DNA of 64,000 nucleotides from Inia geoffrensis (GCA_036417435.1 CM070902.1:133723886-133787885), one strand, 5' to 3'. Shown: positions 21,626-33,340, counted from the first letter of the stretch. Numbers and translations are program-made. The notes: generated by a model not told the origin, from the sequence alone.

Positions 21626-22015
21626 GGGACTTCCCTGGTGGAGCAGTGGTTAAGAATCCGCCTGGCAATGCAGGGGACATGGGTTCGAGACCTGGTCTGG
21701 GAAGATCCCATGTGCCGTGGAGCAACTAAGCCCATGTGCCACAACCACTGAGCCTGCACTCTAAAGCCCGTGAGCCACAACTTCTGAGCCCGTGAGCCAC
21801 AACTACTGAGCCCGTGAGCCACAACTCCTGAAGTCTGTGCATCTAGAGTCCATGCTCCACAACAAGAGAAACCACTGCAATGAGAAGCCAATGCAGTACA
21901 ACGAAGAGTAGCTCCCACTCACCGCAACTAGAGAAAGCCCGTGCACAGCAATAAAGACCCAATGCAGCCAAAAATAAATAAATAAATAAATAAATTTATT
22001 AAAAAAAAAAAAAAA
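21626..22015 (+). repeat. CHR-family SINE, long form, with an internal triplication
   Basis: gggacttccctggtggagca head and (aaat)n plus poly-A tail. A 22-bp body unit agcccgtgagccacaact-N-ctg is present three times in tandem (21765-21830). Other long copies here have one. Confidence 0.95.
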
Positions 22016-22020
22016 GAGGG

Positions 22021-22222
22021 GGGCTTCCCTGGTGGCACAGTGGTTGGGAGTCTGCCTGTCAATGCAGGGGACACGGGTTCGTGCCCCAGTCCGGGAAGAT
22101 CCCACATGCCGCGGAGCGGCTAGGCCCGTGAGCCATGGCCGCTGAGCCTGCGCATCCAGAGCCTGTGCTCCACAACAGGAGAGGCCACAACAGTGAGAGG
22201 CCCACGTACTGAAGAAAAAAAA
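22021..22222 (+). repeat. CHR-family SINE, short (deletion) form
   Basis: It immediately follows the poly-A of the previous SINE in the same orientation and has a near-consensus body ending gagaggcccacgtac. It probably inserted into the previous element's tail. Confidence 0.92.
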
Positions 22223-22399
22223 CAGGTATATTTAGGAAATTTTGTTTGGCTATGTGGTATAAATCTCTCCCCTGTGTTCCTGAAAAACTTTAAGTAAAGA
22301 TCTATATACTTTAAAAAATAATAATAAATAATACTAATCTAACACTGACCAGTGATTTAGTGTCCCCAGGCTCATGAACCACTTATTTAAGTCAACCCT

Positions 22400-22790
22400 C
22401 ATAATTTTATCCTACATCCTCAACATCCCAGTTTTCCTTATAACTCGGGTGGACACAGTCAAAGCTCTAGCCAATGAGACATGGGAGGAAGTCTGCTGGG
22501 AGTTTCTGGGAAATATTTTGTTTTCTGCTGAGGAGAGAAACACACTTAAGAATTTGCTAGCACTGCTCCTGACTTTTCTTCCTGTCTTAGGTGTCTTGAA
22601 AGGTTGTAAGAGGCCTCCATCTTGTGCCAAGAAGACAAGCCTAAAGGTGGAAAGGTATCACACAGAGGGTGGCTGAGCATCAGGACAGAAAGTGGCTGGA
22701 ACCCTGGAGCCATGACTGACCACACAAGCTACGACTAGTATGGTTTTCTGTTACTAGTGGTAAAACCATTCCTAACTGATACTAAGATGA
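22400..22790 (+). repeat. Old interspersed repeat (LTR-like), subfamily not assigned
   Basis: gccaatgagacatgggagga, 'agtctgctgggagtttctgg' and the end 'gttttctgttac...aaaccattcctaactgatac' match a common mammalian fossil repeat that I remember as LTR-like. The 100-codon frame here (22374-22676) is chance. Confidence 0.5.
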
Positions 22791-22799
22791 ATATTTGCT

Positions 22800-23480
22800 T
22801 AAAGATGGTGCCCTCCAGCAGGTCAACATAATATGTGTGGGCATGAGACGAACTGTGTTCAAAATCTCCTTCCACAGCAGCAAGGCGCCCTGAAGTTAGG
22901 AAGGTACCTTGTCGGTGCCTCCGTTTTCCATCCATAAGTTGGAGACAATTATGCTTCCATCACAGGACTGTCAGGGTCATTAACTGAGAACACATATTAC
23001 TTAAAAGACTGCCTTGCCCATATTATATAATAAATACAAATTCTCATTATTTTGAGCGTTTAAAATGTAAAAACTTTGTATTCAAAATCTTGAAAAACAA
23101 GAGAATCCTCACAAAATGTGAAGCCTATCAACTACCAGTTTAGGGCCTACAGGTAATCTGCTGCTGTAATTAGTAGATCTTGGGCAGATGTAGAATGAAT
23201 TTAGTTCTTAACTCTTAAGTGAAAAAAATTTCAAATAGATACAAAAGCAAAGAGACTCAAATACTGAATCTCCATTACCCAGTGTCAGCAGCTATCAACA
23301 CATCTGCAAGCTTGTTTAACCTATCACTTTCCCAGTAAATACTGGGTAATTTTTTTGAAGTCATTGATAAGTCACTGTAATTTCACCAGAATAATTAAAT
23401 ATGTGTATATATCTCCAAAACTAGCATTTTTTTAAAGTTTTCCTAAATTTATTCTGAATGTAACTCAGACTGAGGTCTTA
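22800..23480. other. Gene-free stretch, unassigned
   Basis: AT-rich, no long frame. A MIR-like scrap at about 22860-23030. Nothing else recognised. Confidence 0.35.
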
Positions 23481-23489
23481 ATAATTGCA

Positions 23490-23690
23490 ATTGAAAAGTA
23501 TGGATTTGGAGCCATCTCTAGACTGGGTTTTTTTTAATCCCAGTTCCACCACTTCCTAGCTATGTGATCAGGAGCAAATTACTTAACTTTCTCTGAGCCC
23601 CAGTTTTTTCACCGGCAAAGAGGAGCAGATCAGCAGTCAGGACCCATTCTCCAGGGTCACTGTAAGAAATAAATAGCAAAACAGTGGTGA
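23490..23690 (+). repeat. MIR, forward
   Basis: ttccaccacttcctagctat, 'gtgatcaggagcaaattact' and 'ctctgagccccagttttttc' are in MIR order. Confidence 0.85.
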
Positions 23691-24215
23691 ATAATAGCTA
23701 TAATTACTAAAGCCGCCAAGCCCTTCCCTAAGCACTTTTCCTGCAGTATCTTTAATCCTCGCCTTTTGGCCCATGTGCACCGCTCAGTAAATGTTCCCTT
23801 CCAGTCCTAGGAGGTATTCCAGCGGTAAAGATGACGAAGTGGCGGCCCTGGTTATGAGAGGTTGGTGGGAAAAAGTAGTGCCTTATGGGGCAGAGTCCTC
23901 CACAAAGAGGGGAGGGGGGCGGAGGGGGCGCAAGGAAGCGTTCTCAAATTTGCAAAGGAGTCCGGGAGCCGGAAGAGTGAAGAGTGGACTGAAGAGATAA
24001 GCACGAGGCCGAAAGGAAGTGTGGAGTCAGGAAGAGAGGCAATCACCCTGTGGCTCTCGGTGCTCTCTCGTGATTCACACAGCCCCTGCCAGCAGCTAGC
24101 ACTCTGCACTTAGCCTTGGGGGTCCATAGCTTGTCCAAACTTAGGCTAGTACCAGATGAGGTCAATATTCAAACCCACAGCCACCTCGGGATCCTTGTTC
24201 TGTTCCACACAGCCA
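23690..24215 (-). repeat. MIR fragments, reverse, around a G-rich unique patch
   Basis: aagcccttccctaagcactt...taatcctcgcc and 'gaggtcaatattcaaaccca...tgttctgttccacac' look like reverse MIR ends. Between them is a G-rich patch at 23906-23936 (ggggaggggggcggaggggg) with GC-box-like and quadruplex-like character. Confidence 0.45.
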
Positions 24216-24229
24216 CATCGTGCCCTTTG

Positions 24230-24725
24230 CAAATGATCTGAATAAGAGTTATTTTTTACAAAACTGGCATGTGGTATGACGGGTTAGACACGGCCTTGGG
24301 AATGCGGGATGCCAGGGGGTGGGGTGGGAAACAGACTGGTGACCGGAGGTTGGCCCCAGAAAGATCACGGCCCCCATTATCCAGGAAGGCAGTTCCCAAC
24401 ACCCCCTAGGCTTCTGAGGTTCCCATTACTGTTTGATGGGCCTGCAGATAATATTTCGCCTGCAAATCAGGGCTATAGCTGGGTTGGTCCCCTCAGCAGT
24501 CCTGACCACCCCGGAGGGTGTGAGTGCTGCCCGACCTTGGGAAGCCAGTCATTTCCCAGGAAATGCTCAGATCAGCAATAAGCTGAGAACAGATTCTAAG
24601 AGTTAAGAAAGGATGAATCTAAAATCAATGTTTATTAGAGAGGAAGGCCTTCCCTTTTTTTCTGTTTCTCCCTCCAGAGGATTTTGTGTCTAAATTGGCC
24701 TTTAAATGTAGACTGGGAGATCTAA
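24230..24725. other. Gene-free stretch, moderately G+C-rich, unassigned
   Basis: A 90-codon open frame (24309-24581) is not recognised and has no splice context that I can support. No repeat assigned. Confidence 0.35.
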
Positions 24726-24731
24726 CAATAC

Positions 24732-25105
24732 TTCTCAAAGGGGGAATCTGTAGAGCCATAAGAATCAAGTGGAGAATTAATTTAATATGCATAATCCAGT
24801 CCTTGCTACCAAAATTCTAATTCAGATGGTGTGGGGGGTAGGGATCAAGAATTAGCTTTTCAAAAATAAGTTCCCAGGTGATTCTCTTTCAGGTGTTTTT
24901 GCACATTTCTCCAAAAGTGGCCTGAAGACCACTGTGTCAGATGAGCACCTGGTGTCATGGATATCCTGAATTTTCAATCTGCAGGGACAGGGTTGGAGGG
25001 GGAAAGTGAGGAAGGAAGCCCAGCCATCTGCATTTTAAAGAGGCTACCTAGGTGAGGGTTTACTGGTAAGTTTTAAGAACCACTGGCCTAGGGAATAACA
25101 AAATG
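24732..25105. mobile_element. MER5-type hAT DNA-transposon remnants
   Basis: acttctcaaagggggaatct...'attctaattcagatggtgtg'...'gttcccaggtgattctcttt'...and then 'ctgcattttaaagaggctac'...'aagttttaagaaccactgg'. This is the MER5 pattern of inverted ends, probably two adjacent fragments. Confidence 0.65.
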
Positions 25106-25599
25106 TTCTCTTAGATGGGCCATGGGCTGGAAGACCTATTTCTGCTGAATGTTATTAAGCTACTTTGGGTGTATGTTCATGAGGAAACCACAACCCCAAG
25201 ACTCAAATGATGAATGAGAAAAAGACACAGTACTGAGAATAGGAATTAAGTAATAACCAAGAAACGTTCCACATCAAAGATTTTTGTGTCAAGTTTCCCA
25301 GCAGGAATAGCACACCACAGTTACCCTCTTATTCATCATTACTTTGCCTGTAGAGCAAGTTTTCTTACATCAGGATGCTCAATAAATACCCATTAAATTG
25401 ACTTGAATGTATCCCCCTTTGGAGAGCCATACTTTCAACAAGTACTTTTGTTTATTTTTTTGTGCTGGCATTTGGACAAGTATACATGTGTATATGGGCA
25501 AGGGGCAGAAGAGGTGGTGGTGCACAAAAGTGGACTGGATAAAGGAAGGAAGATAAAATTCAGTGGGTTGCTAAGTAGGCTTAGGTTGTAGTTAGGGAG

Positions 25600-25687
25600 A
25601 ACATAAGTATCAATACAAGTTCTAATTTTGGTTTATTTCCTCTCTTGCCCTGGGATCTTAAGCAAGCTACTTTCATTTCTCTATTTC
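25600..25687 (+). repeat. MIR fragment, forward, interrupted by a SINE
   Basis: ccctgggatcttaagcaagc...tttctctatttc is the MIR middle. The next piece (26081-26125) follows the SINE. Confidence 0.6.
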
Positions 25688-26080
25688 TTTTTTTTTTAAG
25701 ATTTGTAAAAATATTTTATTTATTTTCCTTATTTATTTATTTTTTTTTTGGCTGCGTCAGGTCTTAGTTTCAGCACATGGGAACTTTGCTGAGGCATGCA
25801 GGATCTTTTTCATTACGGCATGCGGTCTGGTTGGGTTTCTCTTTAGTTGAGGCGTGCGGGTTTCCTCTCTCTAGTTGTGGTGCGTGGGCTCCAGGGCACA
25901 TGGGCTCTGTCGTTTGTGGCACGTGGGCTCTCTCGTTGAGGCATGTGATCTCAGTAGTTGTGGGGTGCAGTCTTAGTTGCCCCAGTGCATGTGGGATCTT
26001 AGTTCCCCGACCAGGGATCGAACCCACGTTCCTTGCATTGGAAGGCAGGTTCTCTACCATTGGACCACCAGGGGAGTCCC
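25688..26080 (-). repeat. CHR-family SINE, reverse, with a perfect 15-bp target duplication
   Basis: Poly-T/TTTA-rich start, ggctgcgtcaggtcttagtt, end 'gaccaccaggggagtccc'. The flank tcatttctctatttc occurs at 25673-25687 and 26081-26095. Confidence 0.95.
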
Positions 26081-26242
26081 TCATTTCTCTATTTCAACTG
26101 TGCCTTTCTAATTTTTTTTAAAGGAATATGACTGTGGAATTATTTTAAGAAGTAAGAAGAGATTGGAAAGCACCTTTTCCTCATAGCCAAAATTATGCAG
26201 ACGAGAATTGGACCAGTTCAATGTCAGAAATAGTTTCTTTCT

Positions 26243-26571
26243 GGGCTTCCCTGGTGGCGCAGCGGTTAAGAATCCGCCTGCCAATGCAGGGGATGTGGGT
26301 TTGAGCCCTGGTCAGGGAACTAAGATCCCACATGCCATGGAGCAACTAAGCCCATGTGCCACAACTACTGAGCCTGAACTCTAGAGCCCATGAGCCACAA
26401 CTACTGAGTCTGTGCACCTAAAGCCCATGCTCCGCAACAAGAGAAGCCACTGCAATGAGAAGCCCACGCACCACAATGAAGAGTAGCCCCTGCTCATCGC
26501 AACTAGAGAAAGCCTGTGCACAGCAATGAAGACCCAATGCAACCAAAAATAAATAAATAATTTTAAAGAAA
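26243..26571 (+). repeat. CHR-family SINE, long form
   Basis: gggcttccctggtggcgcag head, long body, AAAT tail. The flank agaaatagtttcttt / agaaataacttcttt at 26226 and 26572 is an imperfect target duplication. Confidence 0.94.
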
Positions 26572-26624
26572 AGAAATAACTTCTTTTTTTCTTTCTTTCC
26601 TTCTTTCTGTAAACTAAAGATCAT

Positions 26625-27545
26625 TCATTTAGTAAATGTCTACTGAAGAAGATTCATTATATGCCAGAAGGTATGATGACTTCTGGGATAGCAAACAAGA
26701 CATAGTTACTACCCGCTATTGTTGGAGAAGCTGGGAAATTAAGGGTATGAACGCAGAAGCTGAAGGATCAGAGAAAAGTCACTAAACAACCCTCCTTTAG
26801 TGCTGGCACAGGTGGGCAAGATGGAGCTGGTCAACTCGTCTGGAAAGCCGGGCACTTCAGTCATCAGAGTGGAACCACCCAACCTGGAGTTACTGGTGGT
26901 CAGCAGGGCCTGCACTTGAGAGAAGAGCTGGGTGTGGAGCAGGCGAGAGCAAAGACCTATGGAACCTGCACCAGTACGGTGGAGAGTGGGGACCAGCTGG
27001 GACATGCCAACCTCTCTGCATGCTTCTCCCAGCTCATGGCTGCTGTTTCACTTCTACCTACCAAATCTCATACCAGCTTCTTTTTCTCCAACTCTAACAC
27101 AAGTCACACAAGGAAAGGGACTCTGGGAACCGTAGTTCCAACTTGTCCAAAACACCATGTATAGGAAGATTTGGGTCAAGAAGTGATGGAAGTTGGCCAG
27201 AAGGGAAACACATATCCAAGGTGACACAATCAATGCCAAGATTCTGAGCAAAAGTGCTTGTTCAAGTGGGTCCTAAGCTGTTGGTAACTCCTCAGGACTT
27301 CTCTCGGTAGTATCCTATGTCAGCCCTAAAATTGTCCTACCCACAGCAAACTGGCTGCATAACATGTAGATGGAAGTCAGCTAGTAAATGCAAGGCTGAC
27401 ACCGCAGCACAGCGACCACAGGTGCAACAATTAAGGATGGTTGCTGAGTTTTTATATGGTGTCTAATAGCAACAGCTATTAACAATCAGTTTAAAATTTA
27501 ATCTTGTATCAAATTCAGATTTATGAGGTATCGAATGCTCATCTG
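26625..27545. other. Gene-free stretch with L2-like ends
   Basis: An L2-like reverse tail at about 26625-26710 (attcatttagtaaatgtctac...) and again near 27545. Between them, 26750-27250 looks like an old LTR-type repeat (gggactctgggaaccgtagt) that I cannot assign. Open frames here are short. Confidence 0.4.
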
Positions 27546-27597
27546 TTCAAATATTTATTAATGTTTACTGTATGCCTGTCACATGAAAGAAAAGTGA

Positions 27598-28225
27598 GGG
27601 ACTTCTCTGGTGGTCCAGTGGTTAAGAATCCACCTTCTCGCAGTGGTTAAGAATCTGCCTGCCAGTGTAGAGGAGACAGGTTCCAGCCCTGGTCCAGGAA
27701 GATCCCACATGCTGTGGAGCAACTAAGCCCGTGCGCCACAACTGCTGAGCCTGTACTCTAGAGCCTACAAGCCACAACTACTGAGCCCGCATGCCTAGAG
27801 CCCATGCTCTGCAACGAAGAGAAGCCACCTCAATGAGAAGCCCATGCACCACAATGAAGAGTAACCTCCGCTCACCGCAACTAGAGAAAGCCCACACGCA
27901 GCAACGAAGACCCAACGCAGCCAAAGAGTGACTGATTAATTAATTAATTATTAATTAATTTTAAAAAAAAAGAATCCACCTTCCATTGCAGGGAACCTGG
28001 GTTTGATCCCTTGTTGGGGAACTAAGATCCCACATGCTGCAGGGCAACTAAGCCTGCGCGCCACAACTAGAGAGCCCATGTGCCTCAATTACTGAGCCCA
28101 TGTGCTCTGGAGCCTGTGTGCCACAACTAGAGAGAAGACCTTGCACCGCAACGAAGAGCACACATGCTGAAACTAAGACCCGACTCAGCCAAATAATAAA
28201 TAAATAAATAAATAAATATTTTGAA
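27598..28225 (+). repeat. Outer CHR SINE, split by an inner SINE
   Basis: Head gggacttctctggtggtcca (27598-27637). It resumes at 27984 after the inner element, with 'ccctggtt'-type B-box region (gtttgatcccttgttgggg) and an (aaat)n tail. Outer target duplication aaagaaaagtga at 27586-27597 and 28226-28237. Confidence 0.95.
27638..27969 (+). repeat. Inner CHR SINE, 5'-truncated
   Basis: It begins tcgcagtggttaagaatctg, so the first 16 or so consensus bases are missing. It ends in (taat)n and A9. The flank aagaatccaccttc, which belongs to the outer SINE, is duplicated at 27624-27637 and 27970-27983. Confidence 0.95.
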
Positions 28226-28239
28226 AAAGAAAAGTGAAA

Positions 28240-28930
28240 TATCCTACTGGTCTCTGCATGAACCAGACACACACCCTCTCTACCAGTTCTTGTTTACAAC
28301 ACCTCAGATCCCCTTCCCGACCATACCAGATTCCCCAAAAGATACACCAATAAATAAAACCTGGTGATAAGGCAGAGAGAAAGAGGCCCTGAGCCTCATG
28401 ATAAAGTCACAACTCTGAAGTTTTATTACCTTAGTCCAGAAGGACTGGTCATAATCCCCTTCGTTGTAATTTGGTTAAAAATAGCAGAACTTCCAGGGAA
28501 CTAGTTTAAATGGAAAGGGGGATGGGGATACTGGCTTATCTCATGAGACCCAAGGGTAGGAATGCAACCAGCCCTCAGGCAGGGACTGAAATCAAGAAGT
28601 GGGAAGCCAGGAGCACTCCACTCCATCTCATTTCTGCTTCTCTCTGTGCATTCGCTGATTTTTTGCAAGCTGATTTTTCTAGTCCTCAAAGCACAGGTTG
28701 AAATACAGCTGCCTCTCTTGAGTTTGAAGTTATAGTTTGAAGCAAATGGAGACTGACTTTCTTTCCATTCTGATACCAAATATAGAGAGAATCTGATTGG
28801 TTAAACATGGGTTCAGCGTCCTATCCTTGGACCAATTAGCCTTTGTGGTGATGGCAGTAGGGGGGAGCTTCAGTACAAACCTGCAAGCCAGGGCCCCATC
28901 TCAGGGAATAGGGGACCACCCAATATCAAC
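28240..28930. other. Gene-free stretch, probably an old LTR-type repeat
   Basis: gtcctatccttggaccaatt and 'tctgattggttaaacatggg' are CCAAT-like phrases seen in old LTRs. No subfamily assigned and no gene seen. Confidence 0.3.
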
Positions 28931-29199
28931 ACTGTAACTTTAGCTATAGAGGATGCAAGGTTAATCTAATGACAGTCAAGTGCACAGAGATAAATGATTT
29001 CCTAGGAAGACTCCAAAAATCAAGCCTACTCTTCAGCTTTCTATAGACAGTGGCAGAAACAGCAGGAGTCAATCCAAAGTCAGAGCCTAAAAATATGAGC
29101 ATTGAAGGAACTGTAATAAAGTCAGGATCAATTAAAGTATGTCCAGGAGTGCAATAGACGTTGTTGATTGCCTTCCAAAACAATTTCCCCTTCTTCCTT

Positions 29200-29730
29200 G
29201 CTGTTACAGCTCTGGTTTTGTTCAGGCATCTACTTCCTCCGCTTGGTCATGTGCTTGCTCCTGAGGGTGAATCCTGATTAATCTAAAACAGTCAAGGTAA
29301 TACCATTCCCTTTATTATAGATATTTTTAGGCTTGGGCAGGTGACACATTCTCACCAAAGAAACATGAAGTAAAATTGACTAGGAGTTTCTAGAAAAGGT
29401 TTCTTCACTCCTAGAGAAGACACATTATGAAGCAATTATCTTTTTCTCCCTTACACCCTCTTGTGTCCGGATATTTGATACACTTAGAATTGCTGCAGCC
29501 ATCTCGTGACCATAATGAGAGCTAATGTAAGGAAAAAAGACAAGAGGGGAAAAGCTGGAAAATGGAAAGATTAAGGTTAATGATAAAGCCATTTATCACT
29601 GAGTTAAGTATCCTGGGAGCCATCCTACTTTGGACTTCTTATATGAGATAAATTTTCTTATTTTTTAAGCCACCTGGAGTTGATTTCCATTCACTTGCTG
29701 CTGAAGGCATCCTAACTAACTAAAGCAGAG
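29200..29730 (+). repeat. Old interspersed repeat (LTR-like), not assigned
   Basis: tgctgcagccatctcgtgac, 'tatgagataaattttcttat', 'ttaagccacctggagttgat' and 'ggcatcctaactaactaa' resemble the fossil repeat at 22.4-22.8 kb. Confidence 0.45.
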
Positions 29731-29789
29731 GATATGGTGGGAATTAAGCCCTTAAAGGCAAGTAAATTGATCCTACATACAGAATCAAG

Positions 29790-30540
29790 AGTCAGAATGG
29801 AATCAGACTTCTCAGCAACAACCCTGAAAGCTAGATGATGAGATTGTGAAGGAAAATATTTTTTCAGTATAAAATTTTCTGCTCAGCCAAATTACCATTC
29901 AAGTAGGAAATAGAATGAGAATATTTTAGTACACACAAGGTCTCAAAAAATATACATACACTGAATTCTCTCTAGGAAACTAGAAAGAATGTGCTTCTCC
30001 AAAATGAGGGAGTAAACCAAAAAAGAAGATGACATGGGATTCAGTAGACAAGACCTCCGTCATGAGAAGTGAAGAGAGGTCCCATAACAACAACTGTAGA
30101 CAAACTTCAAGGGTACTTCTACAAGAGACAAAGCAGGAGGAAGTGAAATGATTTTTTTTTTTAATTGATGCCCCTGAATATGGTGGGAGGAGTTTTATAA
30201 AACTGACAGGAAATTAAGGAAATGGGGGAATTAAGCAGAAAAGGAAAAGTTGTCATAATATACTACGTCTCAAATTGGATTAGCATTTGCATGAACATGT
30301 ATTTGTGCAAAATTATATAATTTTACTGGCAAGATGTGTGCACAGCAAGGGTATGTGAGTGTGTGTGTATAAAAGAGCAAAATCTTCAGTAGTAGAAAGT
30401 TTAAATTTTAAAATTGAGTAGCAACCATATGGAGGAAGATACGAAAATAATCAACACGAGTGAAAGTTGTAACCTCTGAGGAGAGGGAAATTGTGATGGG
30501 CAGGGCCAGGGGACTGACGTTTACACAGCAATCTTTTAGA
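29790..30540 (+). repeat. Old L1/HAL1 fragment
   Basis: gaatcagacttctcagcaac, 'aaccctgaaagctagatgat' and 'agcaggaggaagtgaaatga' follow the ORF2 3' region of old L1/HAL1 elements. Strongly decayed. Confidence 0.55.
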
Positions 30541-30547
30541 CTCTTTG

Positions 30548-30856
30548 GTGGGTTTTTTTTGTTTTTTGTTTGTTTTACTTTTATATTAGAGTATAGTTGA
30601 TTAACAATATTGTGTTAGTCTCAGGTGTGCAACAAAGTGATTCATTATACATTTACATGTATCTAATTCTTTTGCAAATTTTTTTCCCATTTAGGTTGTT
30701 ACAAAATATTGAGCAGAGTTCCCGGGGCTATATAGTAGCTCCTTGCTGGTTATCCATTTTAAATATAGCAGTGTGTACATGTCAATCCCAAACTCCCTAA
30801 CTATCCATCCCCCTTCCTTCCCTCCTGGTAACCATAAGTTCATTCTCTAAGTCTGT
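30548..30856 (-). mobile_element. L1 3' UTR insertion, reverse, with target duplication
   Basis: Poly-T, tatattagagtatagttgat, 'gttaacaatattgtgttagt'-like L1 terminus, ending 'cattctctaagtctgtg'. The flank tagactctttg is present on both sides (about 30537 and 30857). Confidence 0.85.
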
Positions 30857-30879
30857 GTAGACTCTTTGTTTTCCTATGG

Positions 30880-31790
30880 GCATTTTTAAATGTGATTAAA
30901 AATATTTTAACAGCAGGATATAAAAAGAGACTATCATTGCAAAAAGGAAAAGAAAGGCATAGGTAAAAAGTTTAAGTAGAAATGTGAGAACACCATCCCA
31001 AAGGACAGGGAATAAATGGTCTCTGTTGGTTTTAGCTGACTGTATGGCAGGAGGTCCTTGAATGACATCTAAGAAGTGCAAAATTTTATCCTGGAAGAAA
31101 GGATTCAGGGAGTTTTGTGGGCGTGACATAATCAGATAAATGCTTGGAAAAAGGGAAATCACTACATGGCAGGATGGAGAATGGTTTGGAGAACATCAAA
31201 ACTAGGGGCAAGAAGGCCAGTAAGAAACTTTTGCACAAATTAATCAAATCAGAACTGAGGGATGGAACCAAAGAGGGGAGGTGAAGAGAAACAGAACAAC
31301 TGTGGGAAATTGGGAAGGATGTCTTTGTGACTCATCGGATGTAAGCACTGCTGGGAGAGGGAGGAAACTTAGAATACCCTGGTTTGAGCAGTAGTGAGAT
31401 CCCAGTGGCTGTCTATTTTCATAGGAATTTCCCCAGCTCATTAGTTTTGTGGAACAAAATCAAAGTGACATAATTCCTCTCATCCCACCCCCATCCAACA
31501 CCCCACTCTTGGGAATATCCAACACACAGGTCAGATCTCTTACCACAAATTTTAATAGGCTTAATTAACATGAAAATGTTACATATTAATTTCAAGGCTG
31601 GTATATGGGACTGGAAAGCCCCTGGAACTCCACCAAAGTTCCTGGCCTTCTTAGCTAAGATGAAGATTTTGGAAAGTTTTCACACACTTTTTATTTCTTT
31701 GATTTTTGCTGCTGCAGCATGCCTTCCTGGTGTTCCCAAGAATTCTGAGTGCTCACAACATGTCAGGCATTTGACTTAATTGTCCCTTTC
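30880..31790. other. Gene-free stretch, unassigned
   Basis: Open frames up to 88 codons on the minus strand, none recognised. Purine-rich repeat-like wording at 31080-31330. Nothing firm. Confidence 0.35.
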
Positions 31791-31910
31791 TACCTTTGTA
31801 CTATCCTGTTTACAAATGAAGAGCTGAGGCTCAGAAATGTTAAGGAACCTGATGCTGATACATAGCTTAGCTAGCAAATCCAGGGCCGGGATCCTACTCA
31901 TTCTTGGTGC
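31790..31910 (-). repeat. MIR fragment, reverse
   Basis: gtttacaaatgaagagctga, 'ggctcagaaatgttaaggaa' and 'gctagcaaatccagggccgg' are in reverse-MIR order. Confidence 0.75.
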
Positions 31911-32149
31911 AGACCCAAATCTTGGTCCTGAAACTACTGCAGGCCCGTGTACTCTCACTGCATGTGGCTCCACTCTCTGCCTTCCTGGAATTGACAGGTC
32001 TCCCAATAGTCCATGCCTACCTTCATTTATGAGCCAAATTCTTTGCCTGCTCTCAAAACGGTATTTAGAAATCAATATCTCGGTACCAGTTTTGCTCCTT
32101 GCTTCTGAGATGTCACTACTCCCAGGTTCTTTAAGAGGACAGATCTAAT

Positions 32150-32260
32150 CAATACATGTGTGTATATGTGTATCTATGTCTATATGGACACGTGTATGCA
32201 TACATATATGTACATGTGTGTATACCTGTATACATTACATCTGTATTTCTATATCTCTCT
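32150..32260. repeat. TA/TG-rich microsatellite-like patch
   Basis: Alternating tgtgta, tatg and catata runs from 32150 to about 32255. Confidence 0.8.
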
Positions 32261-32569
32261 ATATTAAAAACCATGAGTTCACACCAATACCTACAATTCT
32301 AATTCACGACCATAAGTTTCAGTCTAGTTTTCTTCCTTTCTATACTTTTTTTTCCTTTCTATACTTTTAATCCTTTCTCCAATAAGTGAGAAACCTGGCC
32401 CTCATCATCCTTAATATTTGATCATTCCTCCTAATATAATCAATCTCCCATCACCTCTGCTGTCCTCTTCCACATGCAGAAACCCTCCTCATCTCACTTA
32501 TATCCCAGTACTCTAGGCCTGACCACCCCACCCCCTGTACGAAAGCCCTTTCACTCCATTTGGTCTCTC

Positions 32570-32815
32570 ACATGCCCAGAGCTGTCCCCTGCGTGAACTC
32601 ACAGCTCATTCAGAGTCTGACTCCCTAGCCAAGGCTGCTCCCATAGGTGGATGCCCTTCCTCCCTTTTTTGGGCTCCAACACCCAGAGCTGGGCCATCCT
32701 CATGCATGGATGTCCTCCTAGCCCCATGTGGGCTCTGATCCTTCACATCACATCACCCCCATGTGGATGTCCTCCTCACCTTACTCAGGCTCTGATGTCC
32801 CATGCTGGTGAGTCA
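32570..32815. repeat. Degenerate minisatellite, period about 57-60
   Basis: Three related units start tggatgcccttcct (about 32648), tggatgtcctcctag (about 32708) and tggatgtcctcctca (about 32764). Each is followed 15-20 bases on by 'ggctc(t/c)'. A fourth weaker unit lies upstream. Confidence 0.65.
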
Positions 32816-33340
32816 TATTTTTTTTAAAACATTCCTAGGATTCACCTAAAGTGCTTGTAAGGTTTTTATGTATAAAATAAAACAGAGATAAGCTTTTGTA
32901 TAAAGTACCAGGTTTAGAAACAGCAAGGGTGGCATTTTAAAAAATCAAACAATGAAAGAAAAAATGGATAAATTGGACTTCATCGAAATTTTTAAATTTG
33001 TGCTTCAAAGGACACTATCAAGAAGGTAAAAAGACAGCCCACAGAATGGGAAAAAAAAATTTGCAAATAATATATCATCTGAAAACACCTTCTTCCAATG
33101 GAGATATATGAATGACCAATAAGTACATAAAAAGATGCTCAACATCATTAGCCGTTAGGGAAATACAAATCAGAACCACAGGATACACCACCTAACATTT
33201 ACTAGGATGGCTGTAATTTTTAAAAAGACGGATAATAAAAGGATCCAACTAGGATGTGGAGAAATTGGAACCTTCATACACCCTTATTGTGAGTGTAAAG
33301 TGGTACAGCCACTTGTTTTTGGGTTTTGGTGGGTTTTTTC

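Noticed and set aside
21765..21830. Possible CRISPR-like or satellite array
   Set aside because: Only three units, all inside one SINE; no spacers.
22374..22676. 100-codon frame
   Set aside because: It falls inside a fossil LTR-like repeat and has no conserved features.
24309..24581. 90-codon Pro/Gly-rich frame
   Set aside because: No family, no clear splice sites or promoter; a chance frame is the simplest view.
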